Positions 1 to 15,000 of a DNA stretch of 64,000 bases are shown piece by piece. The translations under genes were made by a program, and so were the position numbers. The DNA lies in the NCBI GenBank assembly GCA_947628035.1, contig CANQYL010000001.1:19465-83464 (forward strand). The letters are read 5' to 3'. The stretch is from an uncultured Akkermansia sp. (lineage in GTDB: Bacteria; Verrucomicrobiota; Verrucomicrobiia; Verrucomicrobiales; Akkermansiaceae). Every line of letters starts with the position of its first letter. The stretch's first letter is position 1. The notes under the pieces are model-generated. The model had not been told where the DNA came from. It searched no databases and saw only the letters and a list, made by a program, of their open reading frames with translations.

Positions 1-3000
1 GATGCCGCGACTGCGGGCACGCTGAACCTGAAGGGTGAATTGAAAGGACTGAATGGCTTGGATGCCGGCGGCGGAAAGATCGTGGTCGGCGGCGCGGCTA
101 CGGATAGTCTCACGCTGGTGAACGGCTTCACCTTCAAGGGGAATGTCGATTTGGCGACGGGTACGGAGGTCACGGTGTCGGGCAGCGCGCCCATCACCGT
201 GAAGGTTGACAGCACGAATGCGGAGAAAACTCTGACGCTGGGGGTGACGTTGGATTACAACCAGAAGGAAATGTTGACACCCGAATCGGGGAAGGTCGTC
301 TTTGACATAACGGAGGGGACGGTGAAGTTGGGTGCGAAGCAAATCCTGGCGGGCTTGAGTGGGAGTGGCGGCAGCATCACATCGAGCGACACCACAACGC
401 AGGAACTGGCGCTGGTCGGAAGCGGGTCAAAGAAGTGGAGCGGCAACATCGGTGAGAGGGTGAACCTCACTGTTCGCGACATAACAGGTGATTTTGAACA
501 GACCATCGGCAGCTTCGGCACAGACGCGGGCACGAACGGCAGCATCACTGTGGAATCAGGTACCCTGAAGATCACCGGCGACATGTACACCAGCGGTCTG
601 ACCTTGGGTACGTCCAGCGGAGGGACGGGCAGTTTGACCTTGGAAGGAACAAATAAGACGTACCGTGTGGGCGGTGATATCAAGCTACTGGGAAGTGACG
701 CCGGGTTGACCTTGGGTAGCGGCGTTACGCTGACACTGACAGGGAGCTTCACGAGCGAAGGTGGTGCGTTGAGCGGGGGCGGTACATTGAAGTACAGCGG
801 GGCAACGGAGGGCGACACCTACAAAGATTTCGCGGTGGATCTGAAGGATGGCATCACGCTGGATGTGGAGAGAGGAAACCTCGAGTTCAAGGGGAATACC
901 GACGGAAACGCCAAGTTTGTGGTCGGCAAGGAGGGCGAAACGGCTGCCAAGCTGAAGATTCACTCCACCGTGGCGGATGCCGCCAACAGTGAAGGTCTGT
1001 CGGATTTGGATGAGTCCCTGCGGAATAAGACACGCAAGGTGGGGAGTGTGGAGTTGAAGGGCGGCGAACTCGTGCTGAGCGTGGATGGGACCAACGTGGA
1101 GAACGTCTATCTCGCCCATCTGAGCTTTAACGACACTGCGGATGACGAAACGTCCGGCGGAACCATCACCGTGGAGAGCGGGAACCTGATCCTCGGCGGA
1201 CTCAACGGCAGCACGAAGGATTCGATTGATGCGAAGGGCGGCACCATCACCCTCGTGGGTGGCACGGGCGGTGAAGATGACTACGCCGGCACGCTGAGCG
1301 GCGAGGTGAAATTCCAAGGTTCGACGACCAGTAAGCAGATCTTGTCGGGCAACGTGACGGGCAATCTGTCGGTCTCGGGCGGTGAGTTGACGCTGAGTGG
1401 GGAGCATGGGGATATCACCCTTGATAGCGCGGCCGTGACGGGCGGCAGCCTTGTGGTGAATAAGGGGACGATTACGAAACTGGCGGGCGATAGCAGCTCG
1501 GCAGGCACGCTGAGCGTGACGGGAGCCGTCGCTGTGAGTACGGTGGATGGCACCTTCAACACCGGCGTGATCAACGTTGGAGAAAACGGCGTGCTGACGC
1601 TGGGAGGTAACGCGAGCATTAAGGCGTTGACCGGTACGGCTACAAGCGGCAGCATTGCGAGCGGCAAGATGGAAGGTGAGCAGACCCAGGCCATCACGCT
1701 CACTCTGGCGGGCGACAGCACGGGGAAGGCGAACTATGCGGGCAGTGTGGACGAGTACGTGGACATTAAGATGATCGGCTCGTCCACCACCATGTCGCAG
1801 GAGCTGAGCGGCGAGGTGAAGGGCAATGTGACCGTGAATAACGGCACGCTGACCCTGAATGGGACGTACGGTGAGACTTCAGGCAAGGAAATTAAGATCG
1901 AAGTCTCCACCAGTACTCCGACCGACGCGACTCTCGTGCTGGGCGGGACAGGTGATCATACGGTGAATAGCACGGTGACATTCACGAGCGGTACGCTGGA
2001 GATTGGCAGTAATGCGAACGTCACGCTGAAGACCTTGAACCTCGGCTCGAGCGGCGGTACCAGCACGCGGGATCTCACCGTGAACGGCAAGCTCACGCTG
2101 GAGAATGCGATTAGCAACGGCAGCCTGCACAAGCTGAGCTTGGGTAACAATGCCACGATGGACATGAAGAACAGCGCCCTGACGCTGGATACGCTGGCGT
2201 GGACGGGTTCGGCGACGTTGGATCTCGACTTGGACGCCAGTCTCAGTGGCAGTAACGGCGCGAAGATCACTCTGAGTGCGCTGTCGGCAGGGAGCGACAA
2301 ACTGACGATTTCTCTGAACTGGGGTGATATCAAGGCAGCCGTGGAAAGAGGAGTCGGCAGTGAGGATGGAATTAAGTATCAACTCTTCAGTTTCGCCGGC
2401 AGCAGTCTGACTGAATTCTCTGAAAATCAGCAGAAGCTGTTCAATGTTGACCTCGGCAGTGACGCCGGGGCGTGGAGTGCATCCATCGACAAGGATGGTT
2501 ACATCGTCTTCAAGCAGGCGGAAGGGGTGAAGATTTGGGAGGGAGCCGACGATCTGAATTGGACCAACGGAGGGAGTGGCTGGAAATTGGTGGGTGGCGA
2601 CACTGCTGTCCAATTCGTCGAGAATGACGAGGCCATTCTCGCCGGGACAAAGACAGAAATGCCCATTAACGTGACGGTGACGGCAACGGAGGGTGACAAC
2701 GATCTGGACGTCAAGAAGGTGACGATTCAGACGGGCGACTACGCCTTCAGCGGAGGCAAACTGGCGATTGCCGAGGGGCTTTCCATCACCACCGCGTCCG
2801 GTTCGAAGCTGAGTTTCGGGAATGAGACCGTCATTGACGGAACGGTGGGCAGCACGAGCGGGAACAGCGTACTGAGCGCGGGCTCCGGCGGCAAGCTGAC
2901 GCTGGAGGATGGGCTGGGGAGCAACACCTTTAGCGGCAGTTTGGAGCTGGCGGGAGGCGAGATCGTGCTGAACGGGGAGACGAACGGCGGGAAGCTCGAG

Positions 3001-6000
3001 ATGGGCGCAGACGGCGGCACGTTGACGGTGACGAGTGCAACGGGCAGGTTCGATGGAGCGGTCTCGGACGGTGGGTCCGGGGGCGACCTGAAGATGGGGG
3101 CGGGAGACGGCACGGTGGCGCTGAGCGGCACGATGACGGGTGCGATCGATTGGAATGGGAGCACTAGCAACGGGAGTAACAAGGAGACTCTGGAGGTTGG
3201 ACAGAAGAATCAAACTGGAGATTTGGCTGACCTGAGCGTGGGCGGTCTGCGCGGCGGGTACAAGGGCGACAGCTCCTCCTCGGGCACAAATCCCCAGCGC
3301 GGCAGCGTGACGAGTGAGGACGGACACGACCTGACCATCACGGGGAATGATGCAAAGAACACCTTTGATGGGAAGGTGAGCTTAGTGGGCAGCCTGACCA
3401 TCGGTACTAGCGCCGATGGAGTATCGAGTCCGGCGCAGCAGACCTTTACGGGCGAGACGACCCTGAGTGACGTTACCGTGAACGCGGGCAGCACGCTCAC
3501 GCTGAATGGGACGACGACGGCGTTGACCGGCAAGCTGGACGGCGACGGTACCTTGAGCCTCGGGACGAGTTTGACGCTGGGTGACGCGAACCACAGTGCG
3601 CAAGGGATCGGCACGCTCAGCATGGGCACAACCGGCAAGTTGAGTCTGGGTCAGAACACCACCCTGACCGTGGGCAACCTGACCGGGGGTACGGGAAGTA
3701 GCATCAACGCGGCGACCTCGGCTACGGGCAACAAGCTCGTGCTGAACTACGCGGGTGGAGTGCCCGGCACGTACGATGGGAGCATCGGCGTGGATCTGGA
3801 GTACAACAGCAGCAATGACTTCACGCTGGGCGGCACGAACGCGGTGGGTGGCAAGCTCACCAAGAGCGGAACCGGCAAGCTGACCGTGAGCACGGATACG
3901 GCACTGGGCGAGGTGACGGTGAACGGGGGTGAGTTGGCGCTGGGAGCGGCGATGACTCTTGGCGTGACGAATGTGACCGGCGGAACGCTGACGCTGGGAG
4001 CGAATGCGACACTGGGTAACCTGACCGGCTCAGGCGACAGCACCACGGTGACGGGGAAGAGTCTGACTCTCACTACGGCGAACTACACCGGCAAGTTGAC
4101 GGCGACGGACCTGACTGTGAATGGCACGAGTACATTGAAGGACGCGACGTTGGAAGGCACGCTGACGGTGACGGGTACGCTGACCATCGACAATGCCGGC
4201 ACGGTGGATGCGAAGGGTTTGGGCAACGGAGGAACCATCACCGGCGGCAAGCTGACCCTGAGTGGGAGCAACGACATCACCTCCGGTGCGACGATCGGCA
4301 GTGAGCTGACGTACACGAGCACGGGCGCATCCAAGCTGACGGGTGCGGTGACGGGTGCGGTGACGGTGGATACTGCCACCGGCAGCTTGACGCTGGAGAG
4401 TGCGTTTGGTTCGACCGCGAAGGCAGCGAGTGCGACCCTGAAGCAGGGCACGTTGGAGTTGACCGGGGGCGGCGAGCTCGAGCTGACGGCGAAGAATGGT
4501 GACGACGTTCCGGGCGGTACGCTGAAGGTGAGCGGAACGCAGAGCGTGAAGCTGACGGAGCTGACGGGCAGTCTGACGGGGCTGACCCTGGCGAACGGAT
4601 CGACCCTCGACCTGAGCGCGCTGACGGCGGCGGATTTGGGTGTGGTGAGCATCACGGAGGCAGATGGGGCGCAGAATGCGACCATCAAGGTGGGGATGAC
4701 GAACGATGCCACCAAGACCCTGACGAAGTTGACGCTGGATAAGAATTCGCTGAGCGCCGGCAAACTGACGATTGATTTGACCGGCATCAACCTGAGCGAC
4801 ATCGGCGCTGATGGCAAGCAGTTGTTCGATGGAACAGAGTTCCTCGGCGTTTCCGGCTGGACGGACAAGATCGGTTGGCACACGGATAATCAGATTGAGG
4901 ATCGTCACTACCTCGAGCTGGATAGCACGAGCGGCGTGCTGAAGTACATCGACGCGGGCAATAAGATCACGCTGGATGGAACGACGGGCGGTGGTACAAC
5001 CTACAACTGGAACACCGAGACGGAAAACAAGATTTGGAGCGTCGGGCAGGCGGGGATGACCTCATTCAAGGGCGCGACGGATGAAGTCGTGTTCATCGAT
5101 GAGCCGGCGGAAGGTGCCACTGCCAACACCGTGACCGTCGATAGCACGAGCGATGGCGGCGTGAAGGCGAAGAGCATGACCGTGGAGAGCGGTACGTGGA
5201 CGTTTACGGGAGGTTCGGTGACGGTGGACGGAACCGGCACGTTGACCCTCGGAACGACGGGCGTAGGAGCGAAGAACGCGACCGTGACCTTTGAGTCGGC
5301 TCTGACTGTCGGCGGCGCGACCACGGTGAACACCGGCAGCTCGCTGACCCTGAAAGGTGCGAGCACGTTGAAGAGTCTGGCGGTCGAAGGCAGCGTGACG
5401 GTGTCCGGCACAACCACGTTGGAAAGTTTGACAGGCACAGCAGGCACGGTGAAGGTGGACGGTGAAGCAGGCTCCTTGAGCGTGACGGGGGCGCTGGACG
5501 ACTTCGGCGGCAGCCTGACGCTGAACGGCGGCGGCAAACTGACCGCAACGAGCACGACGGCGAAGGAAATCACCGTGACGAACGGCGGTACGCTGGACGG
5601 CGGTACGGGCTTGCAAGCCAAGCTCGATGCGAGCAGCACGGGTGACATCACGGCGCAGGGTACCTTGACCCTCGGCGGCACGACGTCGGGCGCGCTGAAG
5701 GTGGAGGGAACCGTGACGGGCAACAGTGCGGGTGACTTGAGCGTTGCGGGAGTGCGAGATGGAACGAGCACCGGAACGTTGAAGGGAACGCTGACCGTGA
5801 CCGACAACGATACGGGCAACAGCTTCAGCGGCACGGTGACGGATCTGGTCCTCACTGTGGGCAGCGAAACCGTCGAGGCACAGCAGAGCTTCACGGGGGC
5901 GACGGTGACCCTGACGAGCGCGGATGTGAAGAAGGGCAGCTTGACCCTCGGCGGAACGGAGTCGAGCACGATCACGGGCACGGCGAGCGTGGCAGGAGAC

Positions 6001-9000
6001 AGCACGCTGACGCTGAGCGGCACGAGCAACACCATCACGGGTGCGCTGAGCGGCGACGGGACGTTGGATGTGACGGGCGCGACCACGTTGACGGCGGGCG
6101 GCAGCATCGGCACGTTGAAGGTCGGTGCGGTAATCACGCTGAACGGCGATTTGACCGTCACCACGATGGGTGGCGGCACGGGAAGCATCGCGGTGGCGGC
6201 GGACAAGACGCTCACGGTGAACGGCTGGACGGCGAGTCAGTCGTTGACCGGGCTCACGCTGAACGGCGGGGCGACCTTGGATTTGAGAGGAATGACGAGC
6301 GGCACGGCGGATATCGGAACCCTCACGGGGACGGGGCTGGAGGCGGATAAGAAGGCGACCGTGAAGATCAGCAATGTGTTTGAGGGGACCAACAACCTCG
6401 TGCTCGACATCGATGCACTGAGTGGGTTTTACAGCAACAAGCTCCAGTTGGATGTGAGCGCGCTGAACCTGTCATCGAGCTCCTCAGCCAGCACATACAC
6501 GCTCTTCAGCGGCGGCGACATCAGTGGTTTGCTGAACAGCATTGAACTCACCGGGACGGCTGGATTCGGTTTGGACGAACACCACGTCCTGCGGTTAACG
6601 GCGGAGGGCGTGCTGGAGTACAACGTGAGCGACAGCACACTCGTGTGGGACAAGGACGAGACGAAGGATCACACGTGGGAGGCGAGTGGCAGCCGGGATT
6701 GGAAGGGCGGCTTCACCTTCACGACCGGGACCGACAGCGCGAAGTTCGGGACGGAAGGCTTGGGTGATGCGAATACGGAGACCGTGACCCTGAGCGGCGA
6801 GGTGAAGGCGGCGAATGTGACAATTGAGTCTGAGGGCTACACCTTCGCGATGAACGGCGATGACGGCTCGCCCGACAGCTTGACCGTGAGCGGAGAGCTG
6901 AAGCTGGAGAAAGCTACGACCTTCAATGCGACCGTGAAGGTGGAAAGCTCGGGCAAGATGACCGGAAACGGGGACTTGACTCTCGGCATGGGCGGCAGCC
7001 TCACGGTTGGTACCGCGCTCAAGGCGACCAGCGAAGCAGACGGCGGAGCATACACGGGCACCATCACCCTGAATGGCGGCAAGTTGACTGCGGAAGGTGA
7101 TGTGAAGGTTGGTACGGGCACGGGTGGCACGCTGCACGGCAATGGCTCAGGTCTGACCGCGAGCTTGAGCGACAGCGGTGCGCTGACGGCGGAGGGAACG
7201 CTGAACCTGACGGGCACGACGACGGGAACGGTGAACTTGGCGAACGGCGCGACCGTGAAGGGCGACGCGACGAGCGGCGTGACCGTGGCGGGCATCACCG
7301 GCGGCAGTACGGGTGATGGCACGGCGACGACGCTGGGCGGGACGATCACCGTCAGCGACGAGGCGACCACGGAGAGCCCGTACCAGTACGGGGGCAAGCT
7401 GGCTGAGGATCTGGAGCTGACGGTCAGCCAGGGCAAGCAAAGCCTTGAAGCGACCGGGCAGACGATGGCGAAAGTCACGGTGGGAACCAGCGGCGAGCTG
7501 ACCCTGGCGAGCGGCACAACGGTGTCGGGTGAGGTGAACGTGGGCGGCACGCTCACATGGACCGGCACCCTGACGGCGGGGTCGTTGACGGGTGAGGCAA
7601 CGGCTCTCGGTGGTAAGGATGTGTCCCTAGTGTTGTCGGGCAGCGGCAGCAGCTACGGCGGCACGCTTACCCTGAGCGGCTTGACCGTGAGCGGTACGCA
7701 TACGCTGAAGGAGGGCTCCGTGGGGGCTCTGACTGTGAACAAGAACGCCACGTTGACGCTGAGCGGCACGATGACCGTGACGGATTTGAAGGGCGGTACG
7801 GACGCGGCAGGAACTGTTGAAGGCAGCGTGGGCGGTACGGGCAAACTCGTGCTGGATTACACGAGCGCGGCGGCTCAAGGCGGATTTACGGGCACGGTGG
7901 GAACCGAGCTGGAATTCAGCGGTGCGGCGAGCGACGCGGGTGCAGACACAAACAAGGGCTTTACGCTGGGCACCTTCAGCGGGTCGACGTTGACCGTGAA
8001 GAGCGGAGCCTTGACCATCACCGGGGAGCTCATTGCGGCGGACGGAGTGGCCGTGACGCTGGGTGAGAAGAGCGCCCTGACCCTCAATGGCGGCACGGTG
8101 AAGAGTTTGGATGCAAACAGCAAGGGCGCGCTGACGATCGGCGCAGACACCAGCCTGACAACGGCGGCGGGCACGTTGAGCAAACTCACCCTGAACGCGA
8201 AACTCACGGTAAACGGCGGCACGCTGGAGGCGAGCGAGCTGGAGATCGGTACCGGCGGCGCGCTGGAGCTCACTGTGACAAAAGCAGGAGAGCCGGAGGG
8301 AACCCCCACCGGCGCTAACCTGGCGATCGGCATAGCGTTGGGCAAACTGACCGACGACAAGAAACTGACCCTGACCCTGACCGGTCTGGACAGAGACGAT
8401 CTCACGGGCAAGGGCTACCAACTCTTTGAGGCGAACGACTGGGGTGAAGGTCACTGGGATCACTTGACGCTCGAGGTCAGCGGGGTAACGCTCAGCAGCT
8501 ACGAGGAATGGAAGATCGATTCCTCGTCCGGTGTGCTGACGCTCGTCACCGTCGAAGGTGATCTGGTCTGGGCCGGCACGCAGAGCAGCCACAAGTGGTC
8601 CGCATCCAAGGATGACAAGAACTGGGATCTGGGGGACCATAAGGGTGTCGAGTACGGCGACAATCGCGGCGTTGTGTTCACGAGCGGCACCGATGTGTCC
8701 ACGACCGTGGAGGTGGAAGCGGGCACGGAGGATAAGCTGACCGTGGCGGGGATGACCGTGGGTCAGGGTGATAGCGATGCTGCGAATTACACCTTCACGG
8801 GGGACGCGTTGAGTGCGACCACGCTGGCTATCGGAGGACAGGCGAGTGCGACCTTCGAGAACACCGTCACATTCAGCGGCGAGTTGAGCGGCCAGGGAAC
8901 CTTGGGCGTGGGGACAAACGGAAACGTGATCCTGAGCGCGGGCGGCGAAATCGGCGGTGTGGAGATGAGCGCCGGCACGTTGACGATCGGCGATACGAAG

Positions 9001-12000
9001 ACCCTGACGACGGAGACCCTGGCGACGAAGAGCTTGAGCGGGACGGGAACATCTGCGCAGATCAAGGGCGGGACGCTGTCGTTGACCGACGCGACCGGCA
9101 CGGGGAGCTTCGCGGGCAGCATCAGCAGCAACTTCACGTATGAGGGGACGTATGGGACTGAAAACCTCTCCTTCACCCTGAGTGGGAAGTTCGATGGGGG
9201 GACGCTGACGGTGTCGGATGGGAAGCTGAAGCTGACCGGGACGACGAGTCTGGGCAGCGGAAGCCAGAGCGTGACGGTGAGCAGTGACGCCGAACTCGAG
9301 CTTTCGTCAGCCGAGCAGACGGTTGATGCGACGTATCTGACCCTGAACGGAACGCTGACGATGGGCGGTGCGACGAAGAACACCGTGAGCGGCGGCATTA
9401 CGCTGGGCAGCGGAGCCACGCTCGACTTTACGGCGGGCTCGGGCAACAACGTGAGCGGCGCGGTGACGATGAACGGAGGCACGCTGAAGTGGACGGGCAC
9501 GCTGGAGGTCGGCGGACTCGCGGATGGTACCAGTGTGGCAGGCAGCACGCTGAGCGGCACGAGTCTGACCATCACGGCGGGCGGTCAGGGCGGTCAGAGC
9601 TACGGTGGCGATCTCAGTTCCGTGGCGGTGACGATGAAGGCGTCTGCCAACACGGACACGCAGACCTTCACGGGGACGAGCTACAGCAACGACTTTACGG
9701 CGGAGAAGGGAACGCTGAAGTTCGAGAACGCAGGACCCGTTACGTTGAGCGGGACGACCGTTACGACGTCGGAGGACGGCGTGATTGAGTTCACGGGCGA
9801 CGGCAGCATCACGAACCTGAGCGGCACGGCGGGAACCGTGAAGAGTACGGATGGGACCAAGAGTTTGACGCTCGGCGGCAGTTACAGCGGGACGCTGGAT
9901 GTGGAGGGCACGCTGAAGGCGGACGGCGGGAGCGGGTTCACCTACACCGGCACGGATGGCGAGGCGGGCAAGTTGGAGGTGAGCGATGAGAAATTCACCA
10001 TCGGCGAGAATGGCCTACTGACGGTCGGTGACCTGACGGGCAGCGGCACGGTGAAGAAGGCTGACACTGACACGACCGGCAAGCTCGTGTTGGGCTACAC
10101 GGGTTCGAACGGCAGCTTCGGTGGCAAGATTGAGACCGCGCTGGATTACACGGGCTCGGGCTCCTTCACGATGGAAGCCGAAAGCGCCGTGTCGGGCGCG
10201 ATCACGGTGAATGGCGCAGGCACGCTGAAGTTCGCGAAGGCGTTGGGCAGTGGTGATTCGGCGAAGAACGTGACCCTGACGCAGGGCACGCTGGAGCTGG
10301 CAAACGGCAGCAACGTGGCGCTCACCACCGGCGGCGAAGAGGCGAGGAAGCTGAGCGTGGCGGCCGGCGAGCCTGATGGTAGCTCGGTGGTGAAGGCGAG
10401 CGGGCAGAGCGGCGACGTATCGCTGTCCGACCTCACCCTCGCGGCGGGCAGCACGCTCGACTGGACGGATGCGACCCACAAGCTGACGGTCAAGGACATC
10501 ACCCTGAGCGGCAATGCGACGATCAAGTTGTCGGGGTTGACCTCGTACACGAGCGGCAGCACTACAACCCTGCTGACCTACGACGGCATGCAACCCTTGA
10601 ATTTGGAGGGTCACACGCTCACGATCGAGGTGTCGGATGACTTCCTGTGGTCGTTGGTGACGCAGGGCGACGGGGAGACGGGATTCCGGCTCTTCGACGG
10701 ATTGACTCAAGCTATCACGAATGGTGGGTTGACGCTGGGAAGAACAAACAGTGCGGAGTACACCTCGAAGCTGGGCGACTTCGCTTTGACATTGGGCAAT
10801 GACGGTGTACTGAAATGGGTGCAGAATAACATCGTGCTCGAGTTTGATGGGAAATCGCCACTCACGTGGAAAGCGAGCGACGCCGATGGAAACCACGAGT
10901 GGAAGAACACGGGTAAGAATAACAACCAAGAGGATTGGCAAGAGAACGTGACGGCGCAGTTCAATAGCTCGTGGGACATCGCTGTCACGCTCGAGGGCGC
11001 GGTGAACGCCGAGGCGGTCCGGGTGTTGCAGGGCACGTACACCTTCACGCCATCGACGACCGCTGGGGGAACGAACAGCCTGACTGTGGCGAAGGATCTG
11101 AGCGTGGAGAGTGACGCCGGTGTAACCTTTGACGCGACAGTGACTGTGGAAGGCAGTCTGACCGGCGAGGGTGACGTCACGCTCGGTGCGGGCGGCGATG
11201 TGACTGTGACGGAGGCGTTGACGGGTGAGCCGAGCGGCTTCACGGGAACCTTGACGCTGGACGGCGGCAAGCTGACCGCGGAGGGCGACGTGACGATCAC
11301 CATGGGTGGTACGGCCAGCACGCTGAACGGCAGAAAGAATACCGAGGGGTCGACAGGCTTGACGGCGGAGCTGACCGGGGAGGGCACGGGTGCGTTGACG
11401 GCGGAAGGGACGCTGACCCTGAAGGGCACGACCAAAGGAACCTTGACCGTGGCGAGCGGGGCGACCGTGAAGGCGGAGACAAAGCTTGTAGATGATACGA
11501 ATCAAGCTCTGAGTGTGGCGGGCATCAACAGCGATGACTCGAACGGAACGCTGAGCGGTGAGATTACGGTGACGGGATCGACCGGCAGCTTTGGCGGCAA
11601 GGTGGAGAATCTGACCATCACCGTGGACGACGGAAACGGCGGTACGGCAACGCAGGCCTTCACGGGCACGGATGTGACCATCACGAAGGCGACCATCGGC
11701 GCGGGAGACACGCTGACCTTGAGCGGCGGCACTGTAACGACTGCCGATGTGGCGGGTACGTTGAGCATGGGTGGCGGGACGTTGAACGGATTGACCGGCG
11801 GGGGTACGTTGGAGCTGACCGGTGGGGTTACGCTGGGCGGCGATGGCAGCATCGGCAACCTCACGGGAAGCGGCAAGCTCACGGGAACTTCCACGCTGAC
11901 CTTGAACTATGCGGACACCGGGACCGGCACGTTCACGGGCGAGTTGGCGACGAATCTGACCTACGGCGGAAGCGGGACATTCACCGTGGAGAAATTCACG

Positions 12001-15000
12001 GGCAACGAACTGTCTGTGACCGGGACGGGCACCTTAAACGTCGGCAAGGCGGGCGTGAGCGGGGGTGATGGCACGGATCTCACCTTCGGGGACGGTGAGA
12101 GTGACGAACTCACCTTGAACAACGCGACCGGTACGTTGAACCTGCAGGGCAAGAGCGTCACGCTCACGGCGACGGGAACCAATCTCGATCTCCAGGCGGG
12201 TACGCTGAAGCTGAGCGGCACGGCGTCCAACACCGTGACGGGAGACATCACGCTGGGTAGCAATGTCACCCTGAACTTCGCGAACGGATCCGCCACGAAG
12301 AATGAGGTGGACGGCGTGGTGAACCTGAGCAGCGGTGAGCTGACATGGACGGCGGGCGAAGCGGGATTGACCGTGCAGGGCTTGAAGGGCAGCGGCACGT
12401 TGGAAACGGGCACGCATTTGACCATCGACGGCAAGGGCGACACGTACGAGGGTAACCTGGGCAGTGTGACGAACGTCACGATGAACAGCAGCGAGGGGAA
12501 CGCCAAGCAGAACTTCAGCGGCGCGACTGATAACTTCAGCAATGTCACCTTCACCGCGAAGAAGGGCACGCTCGCATTCACCAACAGTGCTGCGGTGACG
12601 CTCAAGGAGGTGGTCGTGGAGGAGGGCGGCACGGTGAGCCTCACCCAAGGCGGCACGATCACGAGTTTGAAGAATGGCGATAGCGGGAACCTGGGCGGAA
12701 CCGTGGACGCGTCGGGCAAGAGCTTGACCCTCACCGGCGCGGACTTCAGCGGCACGGTGAAGGCGGAGGAGCTGACCGTAGGCTCCTCGAGCGGCGGGGA
12801 TAAGTTGAAGAACGGCGGGATCAGCGGCAAGCTGACCGTGAGCGGGAAGAGCTTGACGGTCGGCGGGGAGCTGAGCGTCGGGGATCTGGGCGGAACCGGC
12901 AGCATCGACGGCGAGGGAACACTCATCCTGAAGAACAGCAGCGCGCTGACGGGCGGGGATATGGCTATCACCACGATCCTCGACTTCCAAGGCAGTGCGG
13001 ATGCCACGCTGAACAATTACACAGGGAAGAGCGTGACGGTGAACTCCGAACAAGAGAAAACTCTCACCTTGGGGACAGCGTTGACCGACGCGAAGGTCAC
13101 GCTGGAGAAGGGCACGCTGAAACTGAAGGGCGATGACACGCTCAGCCTCGAGGATACGACAGGAGACGGTGGGATATTGGATTTGAGCGAGGCAAGCAGC
13201 GCCGTGACGTTGACCGGGGTCGGCGCCGGAACGACGATCAGCGAGCTGAAACTGGGCGACCACGAGCTGGTGCTCAACGCCGATGTGACGGGACCTTTGT
13301 CGGTGACCAAAGTGACGGGCAAGACAGGCGAGGGTGGCGCGTTGAGCGGTACGATCAAGCTCAACGTCAAGGGCAGTGGGACAAGCTACAGCAATGCGCA
13401 CCTGAAGCTCGACGCAAGTGCCTTGGAAGGTTGGGGAGACAGCAAGTTGACCATCGAATTGCACGAGGTAGACGGATCCGGTCTGCTGGAGTGGTTTGAG
13501 AAGCAGTCGAGTAACAAGCTGACCCTGTTCGAAGGCACTTACCCGACTCTGGATGATATCAGCATCGCGGGTCTGACCATCACGGACGAATACAAGTGGA
13601 AACTTGATGGTGGTCAACTGTACTTGGAGAGCTTCCTCAGTAGTGATCTCACGTGGAAGAGCAGCGACGGCAAATGGACGATGGAGGAGAGCGACAAGGA
13701 TTGGGAGGTTAAAGCCGGAGATACCGATACGCAGATGTCCATGTTCCATAAGGACAGGAACCTCGTCTTTGGTAGCGGGGGCGCGACGCCCGGAACCGTC
13801 ACCCTGAGTGGGACAGCGGAGGGCTCGTCCGAGTTTGCGGCGTCGGGCATGGAGGTGAGCGCGGACGGCTACACCTTCCAGGGCGATAGTAGCACAACTT
13901 GGACGGAGACGCTGAAGGTGTCCGGCGCCCTCGATCTGAGCACCGGGACGACGACCTTTGCGCTCGGAACCACGGTCGGTTCGCTGACCGGATCGGGTGC
14001 GCTGACGGTTAACGGCACGACGTTCGAAGTTGGGTCGCAAATTACCAACAGCTACACAGGAAAGGTGACGTTGGAGAACGGCGCCACGCTGAAGCTGACC
14101 GGGGTGAATACATTGGGCAGCTTGGAATTGACCGGCACGACGGGCAACACGCTGACTCTCACGGGTGAACCCACGAAGAGCCTGACCGTGACGACGATGA
14201 GCGGCAGCGGCAGCGCGACGCTGAACGGCGGCACATTCAACCTCGGCGGCACGATGACCGGCACGCTCACGGTGGGAACGGATGCGACCTTGAACGGCAG
14301 CACTCAACTGAGCGTGGCGGGAGTGAAGGGCACCACGGGCACGTTGAAGGGCACGATCACTGTGACCGGCAAGAGCGATGACAACAGCTTCGGCGGCACG
14401 GTGAGCGGATTGAACATCACCGTGGACGGCGGAGACAACGGCGCGCAAGCGAGCCAGAAATTCACGGGGAACAGTGTGAGCTTGGGGACCACGGAAGTGA
14501 AGGAGAACGGCACGCTGACGCTGAGCGGCACGGGCAACACCATCACGAGTCTGAGCGGCGGCGGTACGTTGGAGGTGCAGGGCTCGACGGAATTGGAATT
14601 GGGGACAGGTACTAATGAGATCGGCTCGTTGAAGGTGGGTGGTGAGAGCACGGAGGTGACACTCGGCGGCAATCTGACGGTGACCGATCTGGAAGGCAAC
14701 GACAAGGCAAGCATCGTGAAGAGCGCTAGCGGCAAGGATGACGCGACCCTCACCCTGAAATATGCGACTGGAATGCCTGCGGGCAAGTTCGACGGCACGA
14801 TCAGCACGAATCTGACGTACGAAGGTTCGGGAAGCTTCACGGTCGGTACCTTCACGGGGGCGACGTTGAAGGTGAACAACAGCGGCAGCTCTAGCAACCT
14901 GACCATCACGAATGCGGTGGGGGATGCAACCTCTGCCACGGTGGACGACGGCAAGCTGACGCTGTCGGCGGGCGGCACGCTGGCGGCGCTCAATAGCAGT